A stretch of DNA of 64,000 nt from JBJMQS01 sp045802605. GTDB lineage: Bacteria; Planctomycetota; Planctomycetia; Gemmatales; Gemmataceae. Below are positions 43,682 through 52,172 of the stretch, piece by piece. The notes under the pieces are model-generated. The model saw only the letters and a program-made list of their open reading frames with translations. It did no database searches and was not told where the DNA came from. Made by a program: the position numbers and the translations under genes. The first letter of the stretch is position 1, and each line of letters starts with the position of its first letter. The stretch lies in the NCBI GenBank assembly GCA_045802605.1, contig JBJMQS010000073.1, positions 62,001 through 126,000 on the forward strand. Direction: 5' to 3'.

Positions 43682-43858
43682 ATGCGATATCGAATCGGGC
43701 GATTCCTGCAGGTGGCCGGCATGTTGATCGCCCCGATCGGCGTTGCGGGCAACGTGCTGCATCCCGAAACCGTCACCGAAAAGCACATGTTGCTGACGGC
43801 CTGTGCTGGCCTGGCCATTTTCGGCTTGGGCCGCTTTGTTCAAGGTCCACCCCCATGA
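43682..43858 (+). CDS. Small membrane protein, 58 aa
   Basis: A short frame starting at ATG 43682 with the sequence MRYRIGRFLQVAGMLIAPIG, continuing VAGNVLHPETVTEKHMLLTA and CAGLAIFGLGRFVQGPPP: two short hydrophobic helices separated by a polar TEKHM linker, with a basic N-terminus. Small two-helix proteins of this pattern are frequent in planctomycetes. It ends on an ATGA overlap with the propeller-protein gene at 43855, which supports it as a real, coupled gene. Function unknown. Confidence 0.8.
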   Translation: MRYRIGRFLQVAGMLIAPIGVAGNVLHPETVTEKHMLLTACAGLAIFGLGRFVQGPPP

Positions 43859-46641
43859 CCTGGCGCCCCGCGATGATGATGTTCTTACTCTGGTCGGCTA
43901 GCGCAATGGCAGCCGACTCCCCCCGACTGCTCAGCGAAAATCGGCGGACCATCGAACGGTGCGATGAAGCGGCTGACCTCGAGCGCCAGGGCAAATGGGA
44001 CGACGCGCTCGCGGCTTACATCAAAATTGCAAACGAAGCGGGCGACGATCTGATTCCAACCGACGCATCACGCACCCGATGGCTGCCCGTGCGAGTGCTT
44101 CTCTTCGATCGCATTAGTGGACGCCAGGAACTTCGCGATCGATATCGTGCCCGCTTCGAAGCGGACGCCGATCGCGCAGTGGACCAAGCTATCCAGCGCC
44201 GAGATCGGCAACAGTTGGAACGTATCGCGAGCAACTTCGGGCCGACTCGTTCCGCTGCTCGCGGATATGAGACGCTCGGCGACTTGGATTTCGAAGCCGG
44301 CGATTTCGCCTCCGCACGGCGTTACTGGACGCAAGCGTCTCGATCCGACAGCGTCGCCATTCCGTTGCTGCGGGCGAAGTGTCTCATGGCGTCAGCGGCG
44401 GCCGGCGAATCCACCGAAAAAGATCTGGAAGACTTCAGCAAACAGTTCCCTGATGCGCAAGGCACATTGGGAGGGCGGAAGGGTGTGCTGGTTGAATTGC
44501 TTCGAGAAGGGAACCACTCGTCAGCACAGCTCACGAATGCACAATCGCCCTCGCTCCCCGATGCGGCACCAAGAAAATTGTATGCTCCCATCCCGCTGAC
44601 GTTCGATCCGTCCGGGGAAGATGAACCTAATGAACCATCACCGATATTGCGGCGGCAAAAGCGACCGACCTTAATTCCAACGATTTGGCAGGGCCACATT
44701 CTCCTCAATGATGGCCTCACGATCAGCGCGTTTGACCTGACGACCGGAAAGCAAGCCGATGCATTCGCCCTCGCGCAGAGTGGCCGAGTAGGAATCGAAT
44801 TCGCGCCGTCCGCTTCTCATTTCGGCGAGGCGATCTCAGTAAATGGATCGCGGGTCTTCGCACGCTTGGGTCGCCCCGGGAAAACGGAAACCCACCTCGT
44901 TTGTCTGGAACGAGGTCCCGCGCAAAAGGGATTGCGCTGGCGCTCACTTTGGGAGCTAAGGGCGTCCGAGGTCGCTGGGCCCGGCGAAGGGCGCGTCGAT
45001 TTTGACGGCTGCCCCATAGTCGATGACGGAAAACTGTTTTGTTCTTGGACGCGAGTCCAAGGCAATCGTGCCACGATCACGGTCGCCGCACTGCCTGCCG
45101 AGACGCCCTCGAAGGGACCTCTGTGGACTCGCGCAATTGTTGAATTGCCGGTGGACGCAAGACTCGCAGGCCGACCATTGTTGCTCGTCCACGCTGGTCC
45201 GAATGTGATTGTGAGCACCGAAGCAGGTTTAGTCGTCGCGCTGGACGCACAGAGCGGGCGGGTAGCGTGGGCGGTGCAATATCCATCACGCGGTCCCCAC
45301 GGCGTGACAGCCGATTTGATGCCCGTGCCCCGCGACGTCGCACCTGCGGTCGCGGCGAATGGCCGAGTATTCCTCGCGCCATTTGATAGTGGCGAAGTAT
45401 TTGCGCTCGATGCATGGACGGGTGAACCAGTTTGGCCGCGTCCATTGCCGCTCGAAACAGTGCACCTCTTCGGCGTCGCCGGTCAACGGCTCATCGTGAC
45501 TGCGAGTGGTTTACGAAATGGGATTGCAGCCATCGACCTTGTCACCGGGCACCTCATTGCAGACTGGGGATCGCTGGAAGCCGATCGACCATTGGGGCGC
45601 GGCCTCATCGCCGGCGACCGCGTGTTGTGGCCAACCTCAAAGCAAGGACTGCGAATCCTGAAGCTCGATGGTTCGCTTGAATATCCGCCGGCCGCCTTTT
45701 TCAATTTGCCCGGTGGTAACGTCGCTTTTGCAGATGGCTATTTGGTGCTGGCGACAGCGGAACATCTGCATGTTTTCAAGTATTCAGGACAGCTCGCGCA
45801 AAATGATGCTCCCGAAACCAAATTCAAAAGTGCTGCCAAGATATCGCCCTCGAAGCCGATGCCGGCGCAGCATCCGTCTTCGCTCGATATCCAATGGCAC
45901 GTCGACTTGCCCTCGGACGAGACGCCGCGAATTGTCGGCGACGGTCTGTTACTACTCAGCCGCGGCCGACACGTCGTCGCGCGGCAAATACCTAGCGGCG
46001 CGAAACAGTGGGACGCCGAGCAGCCGGAACCGCTGGATTGGCTTGAGCGGCGCGGCGAAGTGGTGTTCATCGGCGGAAGGTACTCTCTCGCAGCGTTAAG
46101 TTTGGGGGGCGAAGAGCATTGGTCGGTACGAACACCGGAGAAGCAACCGCTCTCGCACTTTTCAGTCAATCAAGACGTCGTTGTGGCCAGGGTGGGCGAC
46201 GGCGCGCAATGGACCTGGAAGGCGGACAACGGCAAGTTTGCCGGAGAAAAGTTCTCGCAAATAGATGATGTACCTCCGTTGGGCAATGGTGAATCAATCG
46301 GCGATGCCAGTGTCGAAAACGGCCGAATGCTGCGTAGCGAAGGGATGCATCGATGGAAATGCGAGTTGCCGGCGATCGCTGAATGGCAGGTCCATTCGTT
46401 GGGGTCCGCGCAATTGCTCGTCTTTATGAAGGCCCCAGTTTGGTCCTGGGCAGAATCGGCCGGTTCGCCTTATCAGTGGTCCGCAGTGCTCGTGAATCGC
46501 AAGACTGGTAAACTGGAAAGCCAATGTAAACTCCCGGCGCAGGGACCGACGTTAGCCACCGGGCTGCATCAGAATTATTGGGTCGTGGTGCTGCCCGGCG
46601 GTGTGTGGGGCTTTCCTTTGGCACAAAGTGAGGCGAGATGA
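43855..46641 (+). CDS. Exported PQQ-like beta-propeller protein, 928 aa
   Basis: Signal peptide MTWRPAMMMFLLWSASAMAA, then a helical TPR-like part (residues 25-200, RQGKWDDALAAYIKIANEAG and TLGDLDFEAGDFASARRYWT) and a long beta-propeller region from about 260, with PQQ-enzyme-like repeats (VVALDAQSGRVAWAVQYPSR, VFALDAWTGEPVWPRPLPLE, SRGRHVVARQIPSGAKQWDA). No PQQ-ligand or catalytic residues are evident, so it is likely a binding scaffold outside the cytoplasm. It is coupled to genes on both sides by 4-base overlaps; the next one encodes a MoxR ATPase. Confidence 0.85.
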   Translation: MTWRPAMMMFLLWSASAMAADSPRLLSENRRTIERCDEAADLERQGKWDDALAAYIKIANEAGDDLIPTDASRTRWLPVRVLLFDRISGRQELRDRYRARFEADADRAVDQAIQRRDRQQLERIASNFGPTRSAARGYETLGDLDFEAGDFASARRYWTQASRSDSVAIPLLRAKCLMASAAAGESTEKDLEDFSKQFPDAQGTLGGRKGVLVELLREGNHSSAQLTNAQSPSLPDAAPRKLYAPIPLTFDPSGEDEPNEPSPILRRQKRPTLIPTIWQGHILLNDGLTISAFDLTTGKQADAFALAQSGRVGIEFAPSASHFGEAISVNGSRVFARLGRPGKTETHLVCLERGPAQKGLRWRSLWELRASEVAGPGEGRVDFDGCPIVDDGKLFCSWTRVQGNRATITVAALPAETPSKGPLWTRAIVELPVDARLAGRPLLLVHAGPNVIVSTEAGLVVALDAQSGRVAWAVQYPSRGPHGVTADLMPVPRDVAPAVAANGRVFLAPFDSGEVFALDAWTGEPVWPRPLPLETVHLFGVAGQRLIVTASGLRNGIAAIDLVTGHLIADWGSLEADRPLGRGLIAGDRVLWPTSKQGLRILKLDGSLEYPPAAFFNLPGGNVAFADGYLVLATAEHLHVFKYSGQLAQNDAPETKFKSAAKISPSKPMPAQHPSSLDIQWHVDLPSDETPRIVGDGLLLLSRGRHVVARQIPSGAKQWDAEQPEPLDWLERRGEVVFIGGRYSLAALSLGGEEHWSVRTPEKQPLSHFSVNQDVVVARVGDGAQWTWKADNGKFAGEKFSQIDDVPPLGNGESIGDASVENGRMLRSEGMHRWKCELPAIAEWQVHSLGSAQLLVFMKAPVWSWAESAGSPYQWSAVLVNRKTGKLESQCKLPAQGPTLATGLHQNYWVVVLPGGVWGFPLAQSEAR

Positions 46642-47756
46642 TTTCGGTGCGTTGCCGCAATTGCGGATTGGTGGTGCAAGTTCCTCCCGGCGGCCGCCGT
46701 CTGTGCGCCTGCGGCGTCTGGCTTAACTCCGCTGATGCGGGGCTCGATGGAGCGGAGGGCTTGGAGCCTGACGAAGCGGCCATTGGCCGGCTCATGGATG
46801 GTTGCAAACGGTTACTCGACGAGTGCAGCAAAGTCGTAGTCGGGCAGCGCGACGTTTTGGAACAGATTGTCTTGGCGTTGATCGCGCGGGGTCACTGTTT
46901 GCTGGTTGGCGTGCCAGGTTTGGCGAAAACTCTGATGGTTCGCGCGGTCGCCGATGCGATGGCGCTTTCCTTTAGCCGCATTCAGTTCACGCCGGACCTG
47001 ATGCCGTCGGATATCACTGGGACCGAAGTATTGCAAGAAGATCGCACGACCGGCACCCGGGCATTCAAGTTTTTGCACGGGCCACTCTTCGCCAACGTCG
47101 TCTTGGCTGATGAAGTGAACCGCACGCCACCACGAACCCAAGCGGCACTCCTGGAAGCGATGCAGGAGAAACAAGTCACGGCCGGTGGTGCGAGGCACAA
47201 GTTGCCCGATCCGTTCTTCGTGCTGGCAACACAAAATCCAATTGAGCAAGAAGGAACCTATCCGCTGCCGGAAGCTCAGCAGGATCGCTTTATGTTCGAC
47301 GTCCGCGTCGAATATCCCAACGAAGACGAAGAGTATGACATCGTTCAGAGGACCACGTCCGGTTCACCAGTCGAAATCGAACGGGTGTTGACGGCGACCG
47401 ATCTATTGGAAATGCAAGACCTCGTTCGCAAGGTGCCGGTGGCCAGCCACGTTGCACGCTATGCGTTGCGGCTGGCCCGATCCACTCGACCGAAAGATCC
47501 GAAATCGCCGGAATACGTGCGTAAATATGTGACCTGGGGTGCAGGTCCGCGGGCCAGCCAATATCTGGTGCTTGGTGCAAAAGCGCGCGCTGTCTTACAT
47601 GGCCGACCCTACGCAGCTACCGAAGATGTGCAAGCCGTCGCCACGCCGGTCCTGCGGCACCGGGTGCTGACAAACTACAACGCCGAGGCTGATAGCATGA
47701 CGCCGGATGAGATTGTCCGCCGCTTAATCGCAGACTTGCCGAGAGATAGTAAGTAG
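46638..47756 (+). CDS. MoxR-family AAA+ ATPase with zinc-ribbon N-terminus
   Basis: A 372-residue protein. The first 30 residues carry a CxxC...CxC set (Cys6, Cys9, Cys23, Cys25), a likely small zinc ribbon. The AAA+ part has the MoxR-type Walker A GVPGLAKT (91-98), Walker B VVLADEVNRTPPRTQAALLE, and sensor/arginine features ATQNPIEQEGTYPLPEAQQD. MoxR proteins act as chaperones that mature metal enzymes or cell-envelope complexes, generally with a vWA partner. Here no DUF58 or vWA gene follows; the partners are a propeller protein upstream (4-base overlap) and a small membrane protein 27 bases downstream. Confidence 0.92.
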   Translation: MISVRCRNCGLVVQVPPGGRRLCACGVWLNSADAGLDGAEGLEPDEAAIGRLMDGCKRLLDECSKVVVGQRDVLEQIVLALIARGHCLLVGVPGLAKTLMVRAVADAMALSFSRIQFTPDLMPSDITGTEVLQEDRTTGTRAFKFLHGPLFANVVLADEVNRTPPRTQAALLEAMQEKQVTAGGARHKLPDPFFVLATQNPIEQEGTYPLPEAQQDRFMFDVRVEYPNEDEEYDIVQRTTSGSPVEIERVLTATDLLEMQDLVRKVPVASHVARYALRLARSTRPKDPKSPEYVRKYVTWGAGPRASQYLVLGAKARAVLHGRPYAATEDVQAVATPVLRHRVLTNYNAEADSMTPDEIVRRLIADLPRDSK

Positions 47757-47783
47757 CTCGGCGACCAATTTAGGATTCTCAAA

Positions 47784-47975
47784 ATGCGTGGACGAGCAAT
47801 TGGAGAATTTCTCGATGCCCTCTTCGAAGGTGACCCTGTCGCGCTGGGGCTGGTCGGCGTTGTTCTCGTCATTCTCCTTTTGTTCGGCTTGTTTGTGCTG
47901 AAAGTCCGCCGGGATCTGCGACGCGAGGATGATGAGCAGGCGCGTCGATATGGACGGAATACCAAGTCCAAGTGA
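47784..47975 (+). CDS. Small single-span membrane protein, 63 aa
   Basis: One membrane helix (VALGLVGVVLVILLLFGLFV) between a short cytoplasmic-like N-terminus (MRGRAIGEFLDALFEGD) and a basic/charged C-terminus (VRRDLRREDDEQARRYGRNT). Follows the MoxR gene by 27 bases on the same strand and is probably in that operon. It could anchor the ATPase to the membrane. Function unknown. Confidence 0.65.
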   Translation: MRGRAIGEFLDALFEGDPVALGLVGVVLVILLLFGLFVLKVRRDLRREDDEQARRYGRNTKSK

Positions 47976-47987
47976 ATCACAAAGAGT

Positions 47988-48770
47988 CTAACCAGGCGAC
48001 TTGCCCCTGGGAATCGGCTTGCCCATTTTCTTGAGCAGCATCTTCATGTCTTCCCAGACGTCCTTCTTCTTGTCCGGGGCGCGGTGCGGTAGCAGAAATG
48101 CCGGGTGATAGGTGGCCATCATCGGGATGCCGTTCACCTCGTGGAATGTGCCACGGAGTTTGCCGAGGGACGCTTTGGTCTGAAGCATGTTTTGCGCGGC
48201 AGTGCTGCCGAGCGCGACGATGTATTTTGGCCGCACGAGGGCGAGTTGACGGTCAAAATACTCGCGACAATTTAAAACTTCTTCCGGCTTGGGGGCCCGG
48301 TTCCCCGGTGGCCGGCATTTGATCGTGTTCATGATGTACACGTCTTCGCGCTTCAGGCCGCAGGCTTCGATGATCTTGTTTAGTAGTTTTCCAGCCGCGC
48401 CCACGAATGGCTCGCCCTGCTTATCTTCGTCGGCCCCTGGTGCTTCGCCGATGAAGCAGATGTCTGGGTTGAGGGGTCCGGTGCCAAAGACCGTCTGAGT
48501 GCGGGTGGCCGCCAGCTCCTTGCAGCGCGTGCATCCCGAAACTTTTTCTGCAAGCATCGTCAGTTCAATCGTTCGCTGTCGTGGCGTCATGGCATTCGTG
48601 GGACGGTCAGAGGTGGTTTCGTCGAAAAGGGTAGCCATCGGGTCGGCCTCCTGCTCGGGTGTTCGGCGTGGCTTCGCGAAATCGCGGGGAAGCCACTCGA
48701 TCCCTGCCGCTCGAATGCTTTCCAGCATTTGCCGGACCATGCGTAACGGACTTTCCCCCTCCGGCGACAT
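47988..48770 (-). CDS. Uracil-DNA glycosylase, iron-sulfur type (UDG family 4)
   Basis: A 260-residue DNA repair enzyme that removes uracil from DNA. The core has the 4Fe-4S Cys pair SGCTRCKELAATRTQTVFGT, motif A GEAPGADEDKQGEPFVGAAG, NTIKCRPPGNRAPKPEEVLN with further cluster Cys (CRPP, NCREYF), and motif B ATYHPAFLLPHR. The N-terminal 60 residues are an added helical segment (RMVRQMLESIRAAGIEWLPR). ATG 48770 is chosen; the frame extends back to 48935, but that would run into the divergent gene at 48825. Confidence 0.92.
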   Translation of the reverse strand: MSPEGESPLRMVRQMLESIRAAGIEWLPRDFAKPRRTPEQEADPMATLFDETTSDRPTNAMTPRQRTIELTMLAEKVSGCTRCKELAATRTQTVFGTGPLNPDICFIGEAPGADEDKQGEPFVGAAGKLLNKIIEACGLKREDVYIMNTIKCRPPGNRAPKPEEVLNCREYFDRQLALVRPKYIVALGSTAAQNMLQTKASLGKLRGTFHEVNGIPMMATYHPAFLLPHRAPDKKKDVWEDMKMLLKKMGKPIPRGKSPG

Positions 48771-48824
48771 CCCGATCGGCTCCTGTGTAGAATCAGTGGG
48801 ACATCTTAGTGCTGGTGAGGCAAC

Positions 48825-49700
48825 ATGAATTTGTTTACGCTCGGACTGGTGCAGATGCGTTGTGCCGCCGACCGAGCCACCAACTTGGAAAAAGCCGTCG
48901 AGCGCATCCGCGAGGCGGGAGAGCGAGGGGCGCAAGTCGTCTGCTTGCCGGAACTTTTCTTAAGCCCGTACTTCTGCCACACCGAGGATCATGGGCTCTT
49001 TGATTTGGCCGAGCCGGTGCCAGGCCCGACGACGGATGTTTTGAGCCGCATCGCCAAGGAGGAGTCAGTCGCGGTGGTGGCCTCGATCTTCGAACGGCGC
49101 ACGGCCGGGCTCTACCACAACACCGCGGTCATGATCGACGCCGACGGCGACATCTTGGGGATGTACCGCAAGATGCACATTCCTGACGACCCGCTCTACT
49201 ACGAAAAGTTCTACTTCACCCCGGGCGACTTGGGCTTCAAGGTCTTCGCCTCGAGCTTCGCGAACGTCGGCACGCTCATCTGTTGGGATCAGTGGTATCC
49301 CGAGGCGGCCCGGCTAACGGCATTGCGCGGAGCCGAAGTGATCGTGTACCCAACGGCGATCGGCTGGCACCCATCAGAAAAGGCCGAGCATGGCGAACGG
49401 CAACACCGCGCGTGGGAGTTGGCCCAGCGCGCCCATGCGCTCGCCAATGGTGTTTATGTCGCCGCTGTTAATCGCGTAGGACACGAGGGCGCCATCGACG
49501 GCGGCATCGAGTTTTGGGGCAACTCATTTGTGTGCGACCCATTTGGCGAGGTGATTGCGCGAGCGAGTGCAATGGAAGAGGAATTGTTGATCGTCAATTG
49601 TGATCGGTCCAAGATGGAAGAAATCCGGCGTCATTGGCCATTTTTGCGCGACCGGCGAATTGATGGTTACGGCGATATTACGAAGCGGATGATTGATTGA
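48825..49700 (+). CDS. aguB: N-carbamoylputrescine amidase
   Basis: A 291-residue nitrilase-superfamily hydrolase that splits N-carbamoylputrescine into putrescine, ammonia and CO2, the last step of the agmatine route. The Glu-Lys-Cys triad is seen: Glu43 in CLPELFLSPYFCHTED, Lys116 in YRKMHIPDDPLYYEKFYFTP and Cys153 in LICWDQWYPEAARLTALRGA. The IPDDPLYYEKFYFTPGD block and the YPTAIGWHPSEKAEHGERQH substrate loop point to AguB rather than other nitrilases. No agmatine deiminase gene lies in the window. Confidence 0.9.
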   Translation: MNLFTLGLVQMRCAADRATNLEKAVERIREAGERGAQVVCLPELFLSPYFCHTEDHGLFDLAEPVPGPTTDVLSRIAKEESVAVVASIFERRTAGLYHNTAVMIDADGDILGMYRKMHIPDDPLYYEKFYFTPGDLGFKVFASSFANVGTLICWDQWYPEAARLTALRGAEVIVYPTAIGWHPSEKAEHGERQHRAWELAQRAHALANGVYVAAVNRVGHEGAIDGGIEFWGNSFVCDPFGEVIARASAMEEELLIVNCDRSKMEEIRRHWPFLRDRRIDGYGDITKRMID

Positions 49701-49710
49701 ATTGTTACCT

Positions 49711-49788
49711 GTTAGCCCGACGCGCCAGCGAGGGCGAAGCACGCAAGCGCTTGCAGGGTTCTCCCTCGCTAGCGCGTCGGGCAAACAA
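49711..49788. repeat. Dispersed palindromic repeat, copy 1 (about 78 bp)
   Basis: Begins GTTAGCCCGACGCGCCAGCG and ends with the near inverted complement (CTCGCTAGCGCGTCGGGCAA); the inner segment, CGCAAGCGCTTGC, is a smaller palindrome. A second copy is at 54308-54385. It lies 10 bases after the aguB stop and just before a terminator of the opposite gene. Confidence 0.75.
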
Positions 49789-49791
49789 ATG

Positions 49792-49826
49792 AAAACCGCC
49801 CCGGAGACTCGCATCTCCGGGGCGGT
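49792..49826 (-). terminator. Terminator for the YXWXGXW protein gene
   Basis: Perfect 13-bp stem, ACCGCCCCGGAGA (49795-49807) with TCTCCGGGGCGGT (49814-49826) and a 6-base loop. On the minus strand it is followed by a short run of T (complement of AAAA at 49792-49795). It lies about 30 bases beyond the stop of the gene at 49855-51990. Confidence 0.75.
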
Positions 49827-49854
49827 GGTTTAACAGCGACGCTCTAACGAGCGA

Positions 49855-51990
49855 TCACTGGTTGGGTTTGTCTTTCTCTTTCTCGTTGGGCTTCTTCTGC
49901 GGCGGAGGTTGTTGTGGTGGCTTTTGCGGCGGCGCTTGCTGCTGCGGAGGTTTCTGCGCCGGCTGCTGTGGTGGTGCTTGTTGTTGTGGCGGTGCCTGTT
50001 GCAGTGGCGCCTTTTGCGGAGGTTGCTGTTGAGGAGGCTGTTGCTGCGGTGGATGTTGGGGTGGTTGCTGCTGTGGCGGTTGTTGCTGTGGAGGATGCTG
50101 AGGCGGCTGCTGCTGCGGGGGTTGTTGTTGAGGCGGTTTCTGCTGCGGAGGCTGCTGCTGGGGCGGCGGCGTCTGTTGCGGAGGAGTCGCCGGCTTTTGC
50201 GGTGGTTGTTGTTGAGGGGGCTGTTGCTGCGGGGGCTGCTGGTTAGGGGGTTGTTGTGATGGTTGCTGCGGGGTTTGTGGCTTTTGAGCCGGTTGCTGAG
50301 GTTGCTGCGGCTGATTGGGCGATTGCGGCTGCCCCGGATGCTGCGGATTCTGAGCTGGCTGTTGTGGTTGGCCCGGGTGCTGCGGATTCTGTGCGGGCTG
50401 CTGCGGCTGGGCAGGATGTTGTGGATTCTGCGCCGGTTGCTGTGGCTGCCCGGGGTGCTGAGGATTCTGCACCGGCTGTTGCGGCTGACCCGGGTGTTGT
50501 TGACCTGGCTGTTGTCCAGGTTGTTGCTGTCCCGGCTGCTGCTGGCCAGGTTGTTGTTGCCCTGGTTGTTGCTGATTCGGCTGCTGAGCCTGGGCCGGCT
50601 GTTGCTTGGTGGCCGGCGGAGTCGGCAGCGGCGGCGGCGCTTTCGCGTTTTCTGCCGGCTTGGCGGGCGCTTGAGCCTTGGCGGAAATCTGGGGCAAATT
50701 CAGCACTTTGGGCTGGTGTTGCTGGGCTTGTTGACCGGGCTGTTGTTGGGTCGTGGCGGCCTGAGCGACTTCCAATTTGCCCCGTTGCACCGACGCCTCG
50801 CGCATTTGCTTGGTGGCGTTGATCGCACGCGTTCTATCGTCTGCGCTAATTTTGGTGAGTTGGACCTTCGAGCGATCTACGTTCGTGATTGGCGCGACAA
50901 TACTCACGTTGGTGATGTTGTTGACGACCGTGTTGTTGTTCACCGTCGTGCGTTGATTCACCTGGGTTTGTTGCGCCTGGGCGAAGGTGCGCGGCGGGCG
51001 GGCAATGTCGCCGCGATAGCGCCCTGTATACACCGTCGTCATGCCGCTCACCCAAGCTGGATCACGTCGACCGTAATCCACCCGGTAGTAGCTCCAAAGC
51101 GGGTCGTAGGCGCCGCCGATGCGCACATCGATCCAGCTTCGATAGCCGCTATTCGAATAGCGCGTTTCGAAATAGTCCCCGAAGTAGTAGGTTCGGTAAC
51201 CGGTGCGCACGAAGAGCGCACCATAAAGACCTTCATCGTAGACCACGAAGCTCGGCCGATATGTGTAATGGCGCTGGGCGTAGTAATTCGGCCCGATATA
51301 GACGGGGGCGAAGAGCACGCCACGGTCGCGCAGCGTGTAGTCCCAATAGCCGTCCACGAAGACGTAGCCGAGCGGCGTCCACGTGTAGTGCGCGGGAATG
51401 TAAACCCAGTTCGGCCGGAAGTGGTACCAGAAGCCGGGCCGCCAGACGTACCGTGTTTCGTACCACACCCAAACTGGCGGTGCGTAGCCATAGTCTTCGC
51501 CTTGGGCTTGGGCGGGAGCCGGCGGAGTGGCCGTCTCAACTGGGGCAGGCGGTGGTGGGAGATATTCGACCCGCTCTTGGCTGACCGGCGCCCAAAAGCC
51601 GCTGGTCCACTGCCATTGATTATCGTTCGCTTGCCGCCACGCGCCTGGTACCCACTGGCGATCCGGCGGGGGAGCGCGCCAAAAACCGCTGACCCAAATG
51701 TAATCGGAGCGGTCTTCGTCCCATGACCAATACCCGGTGATCCATTGCACGTTTTCGCCGGCCGGCTTCTCATCCGGTGGCAACTCTTCGATCGGTTCCG
51801 GCGGCGCTTTCGGAGCGATCGGCCCGGGCTTCGATTCGCCGGTGATCGCGGTGGCGAATGCCTCGTGGATCGGGCCGCGCGTCAGCACCTCGGGCTGATC
51901 GCCCTGCGGCGGTGCATCTTCCGCCCGTGGCATCGCCGTGAATACAAGTGCGTAAAGTAGTGCGATTGGTAGGAATGATCGGGGGCTCAT
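49855..51990 (-). CDS. YXWXGXW-repeat exported protein with Pro/Gln-rich tail
   Basis: A 711-residue exported protein: signal peptide MSPRSFLPIALLYALVFTAM, a Pro/Glu linker, then Trp/Tyr repeats of the YxWxxGxW kind (ITGYWSWDEDRSDYIWVSGF, WVPGAWRQANDNQWQWTSGF, WRPGFWYHFRPNWVYIPAHY, PLGYVFVDGYWDYTLRDRG) over about residues 80-220, and an Asn/Thr-rich bridge (VNQRTTVNNNTVVNNITNVS). From about residue 460 to the end it is almost only Pro, Gln, Asn, His and Ala, with repeated units QPQQPAQNPQHPG. It ends in KEKDKPNQ. Such proteins are abundant in planctomycetes and are probably part of the cell surface; no enzyme activity is indicated. Confidence 0.85.
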   Translation of the reverse strand: MSPRSFLPIALLYALVFTAMPRAEDAPPQGDQPEVLTRGPIHEAFATAITGESKPGPIAPKAPPEPIEELPPDEKPAGENVQWITGYWSWDEDRSDYIWVSGFWRAPPPDRQWVPGAWRQANDNQWQWTSGFWAPVSQERVEYLPPPPAPVETATPPAPAQAQGEDYGYAPPVWVWYETRYVWRPGFWYHFRPNWVYIPAHYTWTPLGYVFVDGYWDYTLRDRGVLFAPVYIGPNYYAQRHYTYRPSFVVYDEGLYGALFVRTGYRTYYFGDYFETRYSNSGYRSWIDVRIGGAYDPLWSYYRVDYGRRDPAWVSGMTTVYTGRYRGDIARPPRTFAQAQQTQVNQRTTVNNNTVVNNITNVSIVAPITNVDRSKVQLTKISADDRTRAINATKQMREASVQRGKLEVAQAATTQQQPGQQAQQHQPKVLNLPQISAKAQAPAKPAENAKAPPPLPTPPATKQQPAQAQQPNQQQPGQQQPGQQQPGQQQPGQQPGQQHPGQPQQPVQNPQHPGQPQQPAQNPQHPAQPQQPAQNPQHPGQPQQPAQNPQHPGQPQSPNQPQQPQQPAQKPQTPQQPSQQPPNQQPPQQQPPQQQPPQKPATPPQQTPPPQQQPPQQKPPQQQPPQQQPPQHPPQQQPPQQQPPQHPPQQQPPQQQPPQKAPLQQAPPQQQAPPQQPAQKPPQQQAPPQKPPQQPPPQKKPNEKEKDKPNQ
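50320..50600 (-). repeat. Tandem repeats encoding Pro/Gln units
   Basis: Within the preceding gene the minus strand carries tandem copies of a roughly 42-base unit encoding QNPQHPGQPQQPA, and next to it a shorter 15-base unit encoding QQPGQ. Copies differ by single bases. Such a tract can change length by slippage or recombination, so alleles of different length are expected in related strains. Confidence 0.7.
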
Positions 51991-52172
51991 GGGAATTGCT
52001 CCGGGCAGTTGGCCAGTCCTTCAATGTCAAAACGCGGGCATTTGCATGGCTTGCGCATTATTGGAAAGCGATCGGATTCCGAACAGTGCAAATGGCGTTC
52101 CCCAAGTGCTTACGCCTCCGAGATTTCACCCCAGAGGCGCACGCACAATCGTCTATCCACCTGACGCAGTCA

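Noticed and set aside
50263..51726. 487-aa plus-strand frame, Leu/Arg-rich, opposite the YXWXGXW protein
   Set aside because: It arises from the complement of Pro/Gln codons; the minus-strand protein has a signal peptide and known repeats.
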